This document shows positions 1 through 8,867 of a stretch of 49,875 nucleotides of DNA, in pieces. Made by a program: the position numbers and the translations under genes. How positions within the stretch are numbered: position 1 is the first letter of the stretch; every line of letters begins with the position of its first letter. Below the pieces are notes generated by a model, which saw only the letters and a program-made list of their open reading frames with translations, did no database searches and was not told the origin of the DNA. The DNA is from Acinetobacter schindleri CIP 107287 (GTDB taxonomy: Bacteria > Pseudomonadota > Gammaproteobacteria > Pseudomonadales > Moraxellaceae), in assembly GCF_000368625.1 (NCBI RefSeq), contig NZ_KB849576.1, positions 587,127-637,001 of the forward strand. The letters run 5' to 3'.

Positions 1-48
1 GTTCCAGCGCCGCGAGGTGTGAGAGTTCGAGTCTCTCCGTCCCCACCA
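1..48 (+). tRNA. tRNA-Leu (probable), 3' part only
   Basis: The window opens inside a tRNA. A long variable arm can be folded (GCGCC/GGTGT around a GCGA loop, about 6-20), then a T arm with stem GAGAG/CTCTC around TTCGAGT (21-37), then the acceptor 3' strand CGTCCCC and ACCA ending at 48. The long variable arm makes it class II (Leu, Ser or Tyr). Discriminator A73 argues against Ser and the arm length fits Leu best. The anticodon lies outside the window, so the isoacceptor is unknown. CCA is encoded. Confidence 0.75.
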
Positions 49-58
49 CTCAAAAGAG

Positions 59-83
59 ACAAGGTTGATGCCTTGTTTTTTTT
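59..83 (+). terminator. Rho-independent terminator after the tRNA
   Basis: Stem ACAAGG/CCTTGT around TTGATG, followed by a run of eight T. It sits 10 nt past the tRNA 3' end and ends that transcript. Confidence 0.8.
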
Positions 84-103
84 CGCCTGAAATTTTATAG
101 CTA

Positions 104-128
104 TAAAAAAAGCCCATCGAAATGGGCT
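104..128 (-). terminator. Terminator of the small gene 186-389
   Basis: Read on the minus strand: stem AGCCCAT/ATGGGCT around a four-base loop, followed by a run of T. It lies about 60 nt past the stop of the minus-strand gene at 186. Confidence 0.75.
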
Positions 129-185
129 AGCTTGGCGTTAACTTAAGATGTTTGAATTGATCTTGCGCGTTAAAAGTGACGCAAA

Positions 186-389
186 TTAAGCTTTCAAATG
201 GTCTTCGAATTCTTCACCCAATTGCATCGCAAGGGTATTGCCAGATAGATCACAGGTCACCAGACCGTATTCTTTTTTAAAACTAAATGTAAAACCACGG
301 TTGTCTGCCAAGGTACGTACGGAATACCCCAATTTTTCAAGCCATAGACGGAATGCCAGAAGATTTTTTGCTTTCACCACTTTTTTCAC
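186..389 (-). CDS. Small protein of unknown function (67 aa)
   Basis: A 67-residue protein, basic at the N terminus (KKVVKAKN) and acidic near the end (GEEFEDH). There is no signal peptide and no motif that I recognise. The start is GTG, chosen because AAGGAG lies at a normal distance upstream on the minus strand and no in-frame ATG would keep the conserved-looking N terminus. Its own terminator follows, so it is a monocistronic gene. It is transcribed toward the tRNA. I cannot assign a function; the well-placed ribosome binding site and terminator support a real gene. Confidence 0.65.
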   Translation of the reverse strand: MKKVVKAKNLLAFRLWLEKLGYSVRTLADNRGFTFSFKKEYGLVTCDLSGNTLAMQLGEEFEDHLKA

Positions 390-787
390 GAGATAACTCC
401 TTCATCACTGTTCCTTAATAAATTAGGGTGAATAAAAAATTTTTAAAGGGGGAAATTTTAAAAATTCTTTAAATTTCCTGAAAATGCTTTTTTTATAGAC
501 AAATAATTGAATGAACTTTCACTAATAAATAGCTAAATTTATGATTTATGAATGCTTTTGGATGTTGTAACTAAATATTAGAAATCTCACTCTGATTGAC
601 TAAAATTTAAGCACAATAAAGTTTTGAGTATGTTGTAGTTAGGGGGAGTCTACAACTGGTCGAATTGTTATTCATTTCAATTTGGTTAGAGATTGCAGCA
701 ATCATCTGGTTGACCATTTTTTGTAATAAGTGGTTCTCGATCAATGTGTAGAATAATTTATACTTGCAAAAAATAGTGAGTCTGAAT
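390..787. other. Intergenic gap between divergent genes, no gene seen
   Basis: About 400 bases of AT-rich DNA between two divergently transcribed small genes. It must hold both promoters, but I could not place a convincing -35/-10 pair. No RNA gene or strong hairpin was seen. Confidence 0.5.
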
Positions 788-1060
788 ATGACACAAGTAA
801 ATATTGAACAGTATGTAAAGGATTGCATTGAACGTATGCAGCAAGAGGATCAGACACCGGTTGCTGTCATGTTGGGACATGAGGACTGGATTGAATTTAC
901 CGTACAGTCTCAAGTGGCATATACGCCATTCGGGAGCGCAAGACGTTATCAGCCAGCACTGGGCGGTTTATTACTGGTTAGGGTGGATGAAATGCATGCT
1001 TTACGCGTTGCGACCCAAGCAGAGCTGGATGCCTACGCGCAAAGCAATCAGATTCTCTAA
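788..1060 (+). CDS. Conserved-looking small protein of unknown function (90 aa)
   Basis: The chosen start is the ATG beginning MTQVNIEQYV, giving 90 residues. An in-frame TTG at 764 would add eight residues and is less likely. The protein is soluble and acidic, with a hydrophobic centre (GGLLLVRVDE), and has no signal peptide or known motif. It converges on gloB with only 8 bp between stop codons. No family is recognised. Confidence 0.6.
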   Translation: MTQVNIEQYVKDCIERMQQEDQTPVAVMLGHEDWIEFTVQSQVAYTPFGSARRYQPALGGLLLVRVDEMHALRVATQAELDAYAQSNQIL

Positions 1061-1068
1061 AATCCTAA

Positions 1069-1803
1069 TTAGAAATTGTCTTTCAAGGTTCTTAAACGGG
1101 CAAATTCTTCAACGCTGTCTGCACGCAAGAAAGGATTGGTTTTAAGTTCAATTTCAATCGTGCTGGGTAAGGTGCATTGGCCTAGCATTCTCAGACGTTC
1201 GACCTGTTCATGGCGCTCCTGAATTTCCAGATTATCTGGTTCTGCATGCACTGCAAACTGGGCATTGGAAAGTGTATATTCATGTGTACAGTACACCTTG
1301 GTGCGCGGGGGTAATGCAGCCAGACGAGATAGAGAGTGGTACATCTGTTCAAAAGTACCTTCAAATACCCGGCCACAACCCATCGCAAACAGGGTATCAC
1401 CGCAGAACAGCACATCTAGAGCATCAATAAAGTAGACAATGTGGCCTAAAGTGTGTCCCGGTACACTGATGATACTGACCTCGATACCATGAAAATCGAA
1501 TTCATCTTCATGCTCCAGAGGATGGCTGATGAATGGAATTTTACTCAATTCCTCACGAGGACCATATATCGGAATGTTTTTATCCTGAATCAGTGCAGGA
1601 ACACCGCCAATATGGTCTTTATGCCAATGGGTTAACCAGATCTGCGCCAGTTCCAGCCTATACTGCTGGCAATATTCCTGTACCAGACCAGCTTCCGTAG
1701 GATCAACAGCCACGACCTGTTTGGAGTCTGTATGTTCCAGCAGCCAGATATAGTTCTGTAAGGTATTTTTGACGTCTATACAGTGAATTTTGAAAGGCAT
1801 CAT
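1069..1803 (-). CDS. gloB: Hydroxyacylglutathione hydrolase (glyoxalase II)
   Basis: A metallo-beta-lactamase-fold thioesterase that hydrolyses S-D-lactoylglutathione to D-lactate and glutathione, the second step of cytosolic methylglyoxal detoxification. At 244 residues it has the family length. The metal site is complete: THWHKDH at residues 58-64 (H59, H61, D63, H64), H117 in VPGHT, D136 in CGDTLF and H174 in YCTHEYT. The C-terminal substrate domain follows (TNPFLR). The second Met, one codon in, is an equally good start; no clear Shine-Dalgarno is visible. It is transcribed alone. Confidence 0.9.
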   Translation of the reverse strand: MMPFKIHCIDVKNTLQNYIWLLEHTDSKQVVAVDPTEAGLVQEYCQQYRLELAQIWLTHWHKDHIGGVPALIQDKNIPIYGPREELSKIPFISHPLEHEDEFDFHGIEVSIISVPGHTLGHIVYFIDALDVLFCGDTLFAMGCGRVFEGTFEQMYHSLSRLAALPPRTKVYCTHEYTLSNAQFAVHAEPDNLEIQERHEQVERLRMLGQCTLPSTIEIELKTNPFLRADSVEEFARLRTLKDNF

Positions 1804-1924
1804 TTCAGTTAAACCGTTTGAAGTTATTTAGTAAATTAGCATAATTACCCGGCATATTCAGATGCTGGATCGATGTTTATGGATGATTCATGTATCTGAT
1901 TTTAAGAGTGTATAGGTTGGGTGA

Positions 1925-2509
1925 TCAGTCTATATCATCCGCTGAAACCGGATCACCAATGCTATAAAAATGCCCCCCTGCAATATGGTGAATGCTGCGC
2001 CATTCACGCTCCACGTCCTGATAATACCAGTGTCCATCACGGAACACGCGCTCGTCAGCATAAGCCGCAATGACCTTGCCAATAAACAGGTCATGAGTTT
2101 GCTGATTATGGGGTTCAGGAATCAGTTCACACAGCAGCCAGGCTGCACAACCACTTACAACCGGAATGTCTGACTGATCAAACTGGAACAGTTCCACACC
2201 ACATTGTTCTAACTTATCGGGTTGATCATGCATGCTGATCGTTCCAACAGCTTGCACCATGTTCAGCTGTTTAAGCGTGGGAACTTGCAAAGCAAAGTAA
2301 CCAGAATTTTCAATAATTTTGCGGGTTTTGGTACTTTTATCTAAAACTACAGTGACTTTGGCTGGCTGGAATTCTAGTGCACAAGCCCAGGCTGCGGCCA
2401 TAACATCCGTATTTTCCTGATCTCTGGCAGAGACCAGCACCGTTGGACCATGATTGAGCAAACGATAGGATTTTTCCAAGGGTACAGCTTTCAGATGGGG
2501 ATTAGACAT
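1925..2509 (-). CDS. Flavin reductase-like FMN-binding protein
   Basis: About 194 residues from the start MSNPHLKAV. That ATG has AAGG just upstream, whereas the longer ORF start at 2530 has no ribosome binding site. The fold is the split-barrel flavin reductase-like domain: the N-terminal segment NHGPTVLVSARDQ and the DVMAAAW region are typical of FMN-binding members, which act as NAD(P)H:flavin oxidoreductases or flavoredoxins. The mid-protein phrase ALQVPT and the C-terminal HIAGGHFYSIG also fit the family. The physiological partner cannot be read from the context. It is probably cytoplasmic and monocistronic. Confidence 0.75.
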   Translation of the reverse strand: MSNPHLKAVPLEKSYRLLNHGPTVLVSARDQENTDVMAAAWACALEFQPAKVTVVLDKSTKTRKIIENSGYFALQVPTLKQLNMVQAVGTISMHDQPDKLEQCGVELFQFDQSDIPVVSGCAAWLLCELIPEPHNQQTHDLFIGKVIAAYADERVFRDGHWYYQDVEREWRSIHHIAGGHFYSIGDPVSADDID

Positions 2510-2635
2510 TGCAAACCTTAAAATAAACAAATGTACGTGCTAAAAATTATGCACTTATTGGCTTATTAACATATATAAATTTTTTTGGCGAAAAAAGCTT
2601 TTAAACTAAAGCGCTAAACAAAAGGAGTTTAAGCA

Positions 2636-3457
2636 ATGAAAATGTATCAAGTGGATGCGTTCACTACGGAGCTGTTCAAGGGCAATCCCGCTGCGGTGAT
2701 TGTGCAGGATGAGTGGCTGGATGAGAGCCTGATGCAAAACATTGCGCTGGAAAATAATTTATCTGAAACTGCCTTTGTGAAGACCATTGATGCAGAAAAC
2801 TATGAAATTCGCTGGTTTACGCCAACGAAAGAAGTTGATTTCTGTGGGCATGCGACCCTGGCCAGCAGCTTTGTATTATTTCTGGATTATACCTCGCATA
2901 AAACCATTCGATTTCATGTAAAAAATCTCGGTATTTTTACAGTTAGCCAAGATCAAGATGGCAAAATCCGTATGAACTTCCCGATCCGTCGGGCAGTTTT
3001 GGTCGATGAATATCCTGCTATGTTGCGTGGAGCTTTGACCAAATCTTTTAAAAATGTCTATTTAAATGAACAGGCCTATATTATCGAATATGAGTCGGTA
3101 CAGGATGTGCTGGATGAGACTCCGGATTTTGAATTACTAAAACAGGTCAATGATCGCCGTACCGCGATTACTGCGACTGGCGCATTGCTGGATGTCGCCT
3201 TAATGGCGGGTGCAGAACAGTATGACTGTGTATCGCGTTACTTCGCGCCAAGTAATGGTATTAATGAAGATCCGGTGACCGGTTCAATTCATACCGGAAT
3301 CGTGCCGATCTGGGCAGAAAAACTCGGAAAACAGCAGCTGGTTGCTTATCAGGGCTCCAGCCGGGGGGGTGTGCTGTATTGCGAGATGCAGGATAATGAC
3401 CGGATTGAAATTTCAGGTTACGGCAAGCTGTATATGAAAGCTGAAATTCTGCTTTAA
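2636..3457 (+). CDS. PhzF family phenazine biosynthesis-like isomerase/epimerase
   Basis: A 273-residue protein with the PhzF/diaminopimelate-epimerase-like double fold. Landmarks are the start MKMYQVDAFT with FKGNPAAV at 14-21, LENNLSETAFV with the presumed catalytic E44, DFCGHATLASS in the middle and NEDPVTGS near the C terminus. PhzF enzymes isomerise small metabolites such as DHHA in phenazine synthesis, but no other phenazine gene is present, so the substrate is unknown. The start has a strong AAAGGAG 10 nt upstream. It is divergent from the flavin reductase gene. Confidence 0.85.
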   Translation: MKMYQVDAFTTELFKGNPAAVIVQDEWLDESLMQNIALENNLSETAFVKTIDAENYEIRWFTPTKEVDFCGHATLASSFVLFLDYTSHKTIRFHVKNLGIFTVSQDQDGKIRMNFPIRRAVLVDEYPAMLRGALTKSFKNVYLNEQAYIIEYESVQDVLDETPDFELLKQVNDRRTAITATGALLDVALMAGAEQYDCVSRYFAPSNGINEDPVTGSIHTGIVPIWAEKLGKQQLVAYQGSSRGGVLYCEMQDNDRIEISGYGKLYMKAEILL

Positions 3458-3559
3458 TCAGATAGAATATCTAAAAGCTGTTGTGAACAGCAGCTTTTAT
3501 AAAAATACAACTCACAACAAGAGAGTCATTCTCTATGATGTTCACTGAATAAAAAGTTC

Positions 3560-6370
3560 ATGTTTAAATTTGCTGGATCCAGAATGTCACTACGTTTTAA
3601 AAAATTAACACTTTCCATGTTTTTAATGGGCGCAGCGACGCTCAGTTTTGCTCAACCGGTATTGGTAAAAACAGAACAAAATATTGAAGAATATAAACTG
3701 GATAATGGTTTAAGAATTGTCCTTGCACCAAATGACAAAGAAAATAAGACTTTTATGAATACGGTCTATTTCACCGGTTCATTGAACGATCCGCAAGGGA
3801 AGGGTGGTCTGGCACATCTATTAGAACATTTAGCCTTTAAAGGGACTGAAAATATTAAAGGCGATGAATTTCAGCGTCGTCTGGACCAGTACACACTCTC
3901 ATCGAATGCCAGTACGGATTATTATTCTACCAAATATACCAATCTGGTTCGCCCTGAAAGCACTGCACTGGCTGCGGTAATTCAGCTTGAAGCAGAACGG
4001 ATGGATAAGCTGGTACTACAAGAAAAATATGTACCAACTGAAATTGATATTGTTAAACGTGAACGTGAAATCCGTCTGGATCAGCCATTTTCAGTATTGA
4101 TGGATCAAATCTTTAAATCGGCTTATGGCAACCAGCATCTCGGTCGTCTGCCAATTGGCGATTTAAATGAGCTGCAATCGATCAATATGCAGGAATTGAA
4201 TCAATTCTACCGGACCTGGTATGCACCAAATAATGCCTATATGGTAATTTCAGGCAAGTTCGACAAGAAACAGGTACTGAAATATATTGATCAGCATTTT
4301 AGTCCAATCAAGGCACGTTCTGTAACAGAACAGCCGAAAGTACCAGAGTTAAGTCCTGAAAAGATTAAACAGCGTGAGTTTACTGTGGCCAAAGGCAGTG
4401 ATTTTGCCAAATTCAATATCTATCTGAACCGTTCAGAAGTAGCTAAGCAGAACGCATTATCGGTAACACCAACGCTATACACCTTGCAGCCGAGCGGGCA
4501 TCTGTATCAGGGGGTTGTCGAGCAGGGAACAGCGACAGCTGTACAGTCTGCTACCTGGCTAGATAAGGACTTCAATATGGTCTTCATGGGGGCAGTCTAT
4601 GCGCCAAATCATGATGCGAAAAAGGTCGAACAGGCGTTGCAGAATGGTGTCGAGCAGGGTAAAGGTTTTAATGAAACTGAGCTGAACCGGGTTAAAAATA
4701 TGAGCCGCAATGCCGCTGAGAACATTAAAAATAATGCAGCAGCACTAGGTTTACGCCTGAGTGATTATATTGCATCTTCGAATGGAGACTGGAGCAAATA
4801 TTTTAAGGATCTGGATGCAATTCAAAACCTGACTGTGGCAGATGCTAACGCTATCTATAAAGATTTTTTTAAGGCGCAATACCGCATTCAGGGCAATATT
4901 GTACCTACGCCTGAAGATCAGAAAACAGCCAAACAGCAAGAGCAGTTTGCAGCAGCCAAACCAACCCTGGATCAACAGCCTGTCACTGAAGAACCTTTAA
5001 AAGATATTTCAGTTTATCAGGCGGAAGTGAAACAGTATGTGAAGGAGTCTAAAAAGCTACTGACCAGCAAAGAAAAGCAGATCCAGCGTGGCAAACTGCA
5101 AAATGGCATTCAGTATGCTTTGTTCCCAACCCAGACTCGCGATGACAAAGTCTATTCGACGATTGCCCTTGATTTTGGTACAGCTGAAACACTCAAGCAT
5201 AAAGGAGAATTGCTGGATCTGATGGCTTACTTGATCATGCGGGCTTCTGAGACTCAGAGCCTGCAACAGATTTCAGATAAGACCATTGAAGTGAGTGGCT
5301 CGGCCAATGTCAGTGCATCAGGCAATGGCCTGAATATTTCGATTTCAGCCAAGAAAGAATATTTTGAAGAATATTTTAAATACATTCTAAATGTATTGAA
5401 AAATCCGACTTTTGAGCAGAGCCAGTTTGACCTGATCAAGTCTCAGTCTTTGTCCAGCTTAGACCGTCCTTATACAGAACCGGATACAGTGACCAGTCTG
5501 ACTTTTGCGCGTCTGCTTGAGCGTTATGAGCCGGGAGATTTACGTTATCACTTTGAACCTGACTTGGCTAAACAGCAGATCAACGCAGCGACGCGTGAAC
5601 AAGTTCAGCAACTGTATCAACGTTTCTTTAAAACCCATCATGCCCGCGTTGCGGTCACTGGTGAATTTAAACCTCAAGCGATGCAGACGCTGATCAAGCA
5701 GGAATTTGAGGGCTGGAAGAGCAATGAGCCTTATACTCGCCTCAAGTCTGAATATGTCGCGCGTACTGCTGAAAGGGTACATGCATTATCGGAACAGCGC
5801 GAGTTTGGCAGCTATGTCGCCGCCATTTCAATTCCGGTGGGTTCAGATCATCCAGATGTACCTGCATTACTGGTATTAAGACACATTTTGGGTGATTCAC
5901 AACTGTCTTCTCGTCTGGCACAGGAATTACGTGAAAAGAATGCCCTGGTCTATGGCTTTAGTGCCAATGTGGATTTCGCTGAATGGGACAATGCCGGTGC
6001 CTTGGCCTTTGGCGCAAACTATACCGCAGGACGCTCTGGCCAAGTATCGGATTCAATACGTAAGGTGATTGCTGAGCTACGTAGCAAAGGTGTCACTGCA
6101 CAAGAAGTCGAAGCTGCAAAAGCCAGTATTCTGAAAAAACGTGTCACAGCACTGGAAGATGATCGCCGTATTCATAGCATGCTGGTGCCTCAGCTGGAAC
6201 GGAACCGTGACCTGAACTATCGTCAGAAACGTGACCGCGCGGTGGCAGCCTTAACCAAAGGAGATATCGATGCAGTGATTCAGAAGTATCTGAATACTGA
6301 TCAGCTGGTAGAAGTGATGTCGGATCAATATGGGCAGCCAGTAAATCAGGCAACGCTTACGAAACGTTAA
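3560..6370 (+). CDS. M16 family zinc metallopeptidase, two-module, exported
   Basis: A 936-residue periplasmic-type pitrilysin homologue. A signal peptide covers roughly residues 8-31 (basic RFKK, hydrophobic LSMFLMGAATLSFA, then cleavage). The active N-terminal module carries the inverted zinc motif HLLEH at 86-90, and the KREREIR stretch near residue 168 should supply the third ligand. The second half (from about residue 500) repeats the fold without the zinc motif and closes the chamber, as in PqqL-like proteins. These enzymes degrade small proteins or peptides. The start could also be the Met at 3584, which gives a more usual signal peptide. A strong terminator follows. Confidence 0.88.
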   Translation: MFKFAGSRMSLRFKKLTLSMFLMGAATLSFAQPVLVKTEQNIEEYKLDNGLRIVLAPNDKENKTFMNTVYFTGSLNDPQGKGGLAHLLEHLAFKGTENIKGDEFQRRLDQYTLSSNASTDYYSTKYTNLVRPESTALAAVIQLEAERMDKLVLQEKYVPTEIDIVKREREIRLDQPFSVLMDQIFKSAYGNQHLGRLPIGDLNELQSINMQELNQFYRTWYAPNNAYMVISGKFDKKQVLKYIDQHFSPIKARSVTEQPKVPELSPEKIKQREFTVAKGSDFAKFNIYLNRSEVAKQNALSVTPTLYTLQPSGHLYQGVVEQGTATAVQSATWLDKDFNMVFMGAVYAPNHDAKKVEQALQNGVEQGKGFNETELNRVKNMSRNAAENIKNNAAALGLRLSDYIASSNGDWSKYFKDLDAIQNLTVADANAIYKDFFKAQYRIQGNIVPTPEDQKTAKQQEQFAAAKPTLDQQPVTEEPLKDISVYQAEVKQYVKESKKLLTSKEKQIQRGKLQNGIQYALFPTQTRDDKVYSTIALDFGTAETLKHKGELLDLMAYLIMRASETQSLQQISDKTIEVSGSANVSASGNGLNISISAKKEYFEEYFKYILNVLKNPTFEQSQFDLIKSQSLSSLDRPYTEPDTVTSLTFARLLERYEPGDLRYHFEPDLAKQQINAATREQVQQLYQRFFKTHHARVAVTGEFKPQAMQTLIKQEFEGWKSNEPYTRLKSEYVARTAERVHALSEQREFGSYVAAISIPVGSDHPDVPALLVLRHILGDSQLSSRLAQELREKNALVYGFSANVDFAEWDNAGALAFGANYTAGRSGQVSDSIRKVIAELRSKGVTAQEVEAAKASILKKRVTALEDDRRIHSMLVPQLERNRDLNYRQKRDRAVAALTKGDIDAVIQKYLNTDQLVEVMSDQYGQPVNQATLTKR

Positions 6371-6400
6371 ATCTGTCTAATTCTGATAGATAGCTGACTA

Positions 6401-6429
6401 AAAAACCTCCTCAAACAGGAGGTTTTTTT
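6401..6429 (+). terminator. Terminator of the M16 protease gene
   Basis: Stem ACCTCCT/AGGAGGT around CAAAC with flanking A and T runs, 30 nt past the stop. Confidence 0.85.
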
Positions 6430-6526
6430 ATAAGGAAGGGAAATGTTTATTCTTTAATAGTAGTAAATATCTTCCATAGGTGAGAGGTAATAGATATTCC
6501 ATAATTTCTGGCCATTTTCTCAACCT

Positions 6527-7588
6527 TTAAAGCCGGTAAAAACCTTTAGCATTGTCATAAAAAACAGATTTTAAAGCATTTTCATCATGGCTATGTACGA
6601 TATCGCTAAAGGCATCAATGATATCAACTAGATTTGCACTGACCCGATCCATCGGAAAATTGGAGGCAAACATGGCACGATCCGTTCCAAAGCATTTTAG
6701 GGCATGCTGAATTAGAGGTGTCGCAAGTTCAATCAGCTGCGCTTTGGAAGCTAATTGTCGCTGCTGATGAAAATGATGACCCAGCACTGGCATAAATAGC
6801 GCAGAGACTTTGGTCATGACATTCGGACACTCTGCCAGTTTGGCCAGATCTGTTTGCCAGTTTTCTAGAATCCGTTGCCTTTCCTGTGCAGTTTTTCCGG
6901 TACCTTTACCCACTGTGCCAAATAGTCCAACAGGCGTGCCGAGATGATCCAGAACAATCGGTGTTTCAGGGAAAGTCTTGGCAAGATGAATCACATCAGA
7001 AATCTGGGTGGAATAGACCCAGGCATCAAAACTCAGCCCGGCTTTGGCCAGATGTTCAAACCCTTTCAGGAATTTTGTATTAAGGTACAAATGGGATTCA
7101 TCAGCCCAGGCATGCACGCCTTTATCCGGATGCACGGAAGCCATTTTACGGATACCACGAAACTTGGGCGAAGCTTCCTGATGGAGTTGCAGTAACTTTT
7201 TAAAGTCTTTCCTGCGTGGATCCGCCGTAGCCACAATTGCACCCAATGCCAGATCGTGTGCCTGAAAAGGTAGACCGGCTACAAATCGGGTTTCATTCAC
7301 GACACCTGTGCCTTTGTGTTCATGCCAGCCAGCTTCAATATGTACCACCTGTTCGACCTGATAATAAGCAATATCCTGTTTGTAATGGGCAGGTAAATAA
7401 GGTGCGGTAATGTGTTCAGTCAGGCCTATCGTTTCAATAATTGGTTTGGGATTCAGGAGGCGCACCATACGGTCCAGCAGGCGAGGATGCTTACCAAACA
7501 GTTTGACTGCCAGTGCTGCCGCATGAGGGGTGTGATAGGGATCCCACTGATGGATATGTGGGTCGATGATGGGGAAGTTAAGCTGCAT
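6527..7588 (-). CDS. Amidohydrolase family protein (TIM-barrel metal hydrolase)
   Basis: A 353-residue protein that opens with the metal-binding HxH of the amidohydrolase 2 family (DPHIHQWDP, residues 9-17). Later VLDHLGTPVG and the C-terminal MFASNFPMD supply the conserved His and Asp regions of the barrel. Relatives include lactonases and 2-pyrone-4,6-dicarboxylate lactonase-like hydrolases; the substrate cannot be deduced here. No signal peptide is visible, so it is cytoplasmic. It is preceded on the same strand by the DUF3144 gene but separated from it by a terminator, so it is probably transcribed alone. Confidence 0.8.
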   Translation of the reverse strand: MQLNFPIIDPHIHQWDPYHTPHAAALAVKLFGKHPRLLDRMVRLLNPKPIIETIGLTEHITAPYLPAHYKQDIAYYQVEQVVHIEAGWHEHKGTGVVNETRFVAGLPFQAHDLALGAIVATADPRRKDFKKLLQLHQEASPKFRGIRKMASVHPDKGVHAWADESHLYLNTKFLKGFEHLAKAGLSFDAWVYSTQISDVIHLAKTFPETPIVLDHLGTPVGLFGTVGKGTGKTAQERQRILENWQTDLAKLAECPNVMTKVSALFMPVLGHHFHQQRQLASKAQLIELATPLIQHALKCFGTDRAMFASNFPMDRVSANLVDIIDAFSDIVHSHDENALKSVFYDNAKGFYRL

Positions 7589-7684
7589 GACTTTCCTTGT
7601 TGTTATTGGAATTATTCTTATAGTTATATAGAAGTAAAATCACACAGGCGTCAATGCAAAAAGTTGATCTAAAAATGCCAGGTA

Positions 7685-7705
7685 TAAAAAAAGCCCCGAA
7701 GGGCT
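7685..7705 (-). terminator. Terminator of the DUF3144 gene
   Basis: On the minus strand, stem AGCCC/GGGCT around TTCG followed by seven T, a few bases past the stop at 7711. Confidence 0.85.
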
Positions 7706-7710
7706 GAGCA

Positions 7711-8112
7711 TTAATGATCGTGGTCATGATCATGTTTATGCTTGTTGGCATGGAATTCTTCGTTATGACGGAAGCGCAAATAGTTTTCAAACTGCTCGCA
7801 GTATTCGTCATAATTGTCTTCCAGCATCATCTGGAACTGCTGAAGAATGTAAGACATCACCTGATCTTTGGCATCACGCATTTCATTGCCGTCTTTGAAA
7901 TTGTTGGCTGCCACCCAGGTATTAAAACGGGCAGTCGCAAACAGCATTGAAGCGCTGACCTGACCGCGTTTTTCTGCAGGATTGTCCTGAGAGCCTTTTT
8001 CTACGCGGCTAAACTCATTGGCTTGCTTGATAAATTCATCAGCACGTTCAAAGAATGCAGCATTTAACGCTTCTTCTTCGGTTACATCGGTCGCTTCAAT
8101 CTTTTGAACCAT
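7711..8112 (-). CDS. DUF3144 family protein with His/Asp-rich tail
   Basis: A 133-residue soluble, acidic, helical protein. The core (ADEFIKQANEF near 25-35, ARFNTWVAANNF, then long helices ending YLRFRHNEEF) matches the uncharacterised DUF3144 family of proteobacteria as I remember it. Its last residues alternate His with Asp and Lys (HKHDHDHDH). This tail could bind divalent metal, which is an inference only. It is divergent from the gene at 8214. The start is the ATG preceded by AGGAAAAA on the minus strand. The function is unknown. Confidence 0.75.
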   Translation of the reverse strand: MVQKIEATDVTEEEALNAAFFERADEFIKQANEFSRVEKGSQDNPAEKRGQVSASMLFATARFNTWVAANNFKDGNEMRDAKDQVMSYILQQFQMMLEDNYDEYCEQFENYLRFRHNEEFHANKHKHDHDHDH

Positions 8113-8213
8113 GAATTTTTCCTGACACTAAAATCTTAATCGACTCATTATAGGCAAAGCCTTGCAGAAACTAAACCTTTGCCTTAATCTAAAAATAGCC
8201 TAAGCATAAAAAT

Positions 8214-8855
8214 GTGATTCCCATGCAAGATGCAATCGCTGTACAAAGCCTGAAAAGTGACATTGCCTTATTACGCCAAAATATCTGGCCACCAGTCAAT
8301 CTGGCTAATGTTGAAGGACTGCCAATTTATTATGGCAGCAAGTCGCAGGTGGAAGAATATTATCGCCAGTGGATGGGTCTGATTGAAAGGGCACAGGATC
8401 TGTTTCAGCCTTTTATGGAAGATGAAGTGCTGGATGCAGTTCATCTGCCGAGCCATTTAAATCTGCCATTATTCTATTTTCATGTCGATCGTATCCGGAT
8501 CAATAAAACCCGTGCCAAAGAATCAAAAACTTTTCGTGGCATTGCCAGTCTGGTAGAAAAATGCGGTCAATTCGAGCCGGCACAGATTCAGGCGATGCAA
8601 CGCTGGCTAGACAGTGATGAGACAGCAGCGCTGGTGGCACATCGCGAATTTGTCGATTTACGCACTTATGTGTTCCAGCATGGGCAAAGTGAATATACTC
8701 GGACTCGATTCTATGTGAATGGTATTATCCTGAGCGTAGAGCAGCATTTCGAACTGGTAGATGCACGAGATAAGCCACGTAAACAGCGCAGTGACAGTTA
8801 TAACGATCCGCTTGCCGATAACAATACCTGGAAAGTTTACGGTAAATATCGCTAA
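8214..8855 (+). CDS. Conserved-looking protein of unknown function (about 213 aa)
   Basis: A soluble protein of about 210 residues without signal peptide or membrane segments. Aromatic-rich stretches (YYGSKSQVEEYYRQW, LFYFHVDRIRI) and a basic patch near the C terminus (RDKPRKQR) are visible, but no family is recognised. The first possible start is GTG at 8214; the ATG at 8223 (MQDAIAVQ) is as likely, and neither has a strong ribosome binding site. It is divergent from the DUF3144 gene and converges on the CYTH-CHAD gene with 12 bp between stops. Confidence 0.65.
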   Translation: MIPMQDAIAVQSLKSDIALLRQNIWPPVNLANVEGLPIYYGSKSQVEEYYRQWMGLIERAQDLFQPFMEDEVLDAVHLPSHLNLPLFYFHVDRIRINKTRAKESKTFRGIASLVEKCGQFEPAQIQAMQRWLDSDETAALVAHREFVDLRTYVFQHGQSEYTRTRFYVNGIILSVEQHFELVDARDKPRKQRSDSYNDPLADNNTWKVYGKYR

Positions 8856-8867
8856 GTATTTACTGAT

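Noticed and set aside
3560..3583. Longer start for the M16 protease
   Set aside because: Not fully rejected: the Met at 3584 gives a more usual signal peptide, but neither start has a clear ribosome binding site, so the longer one is listed with the alternative noted.
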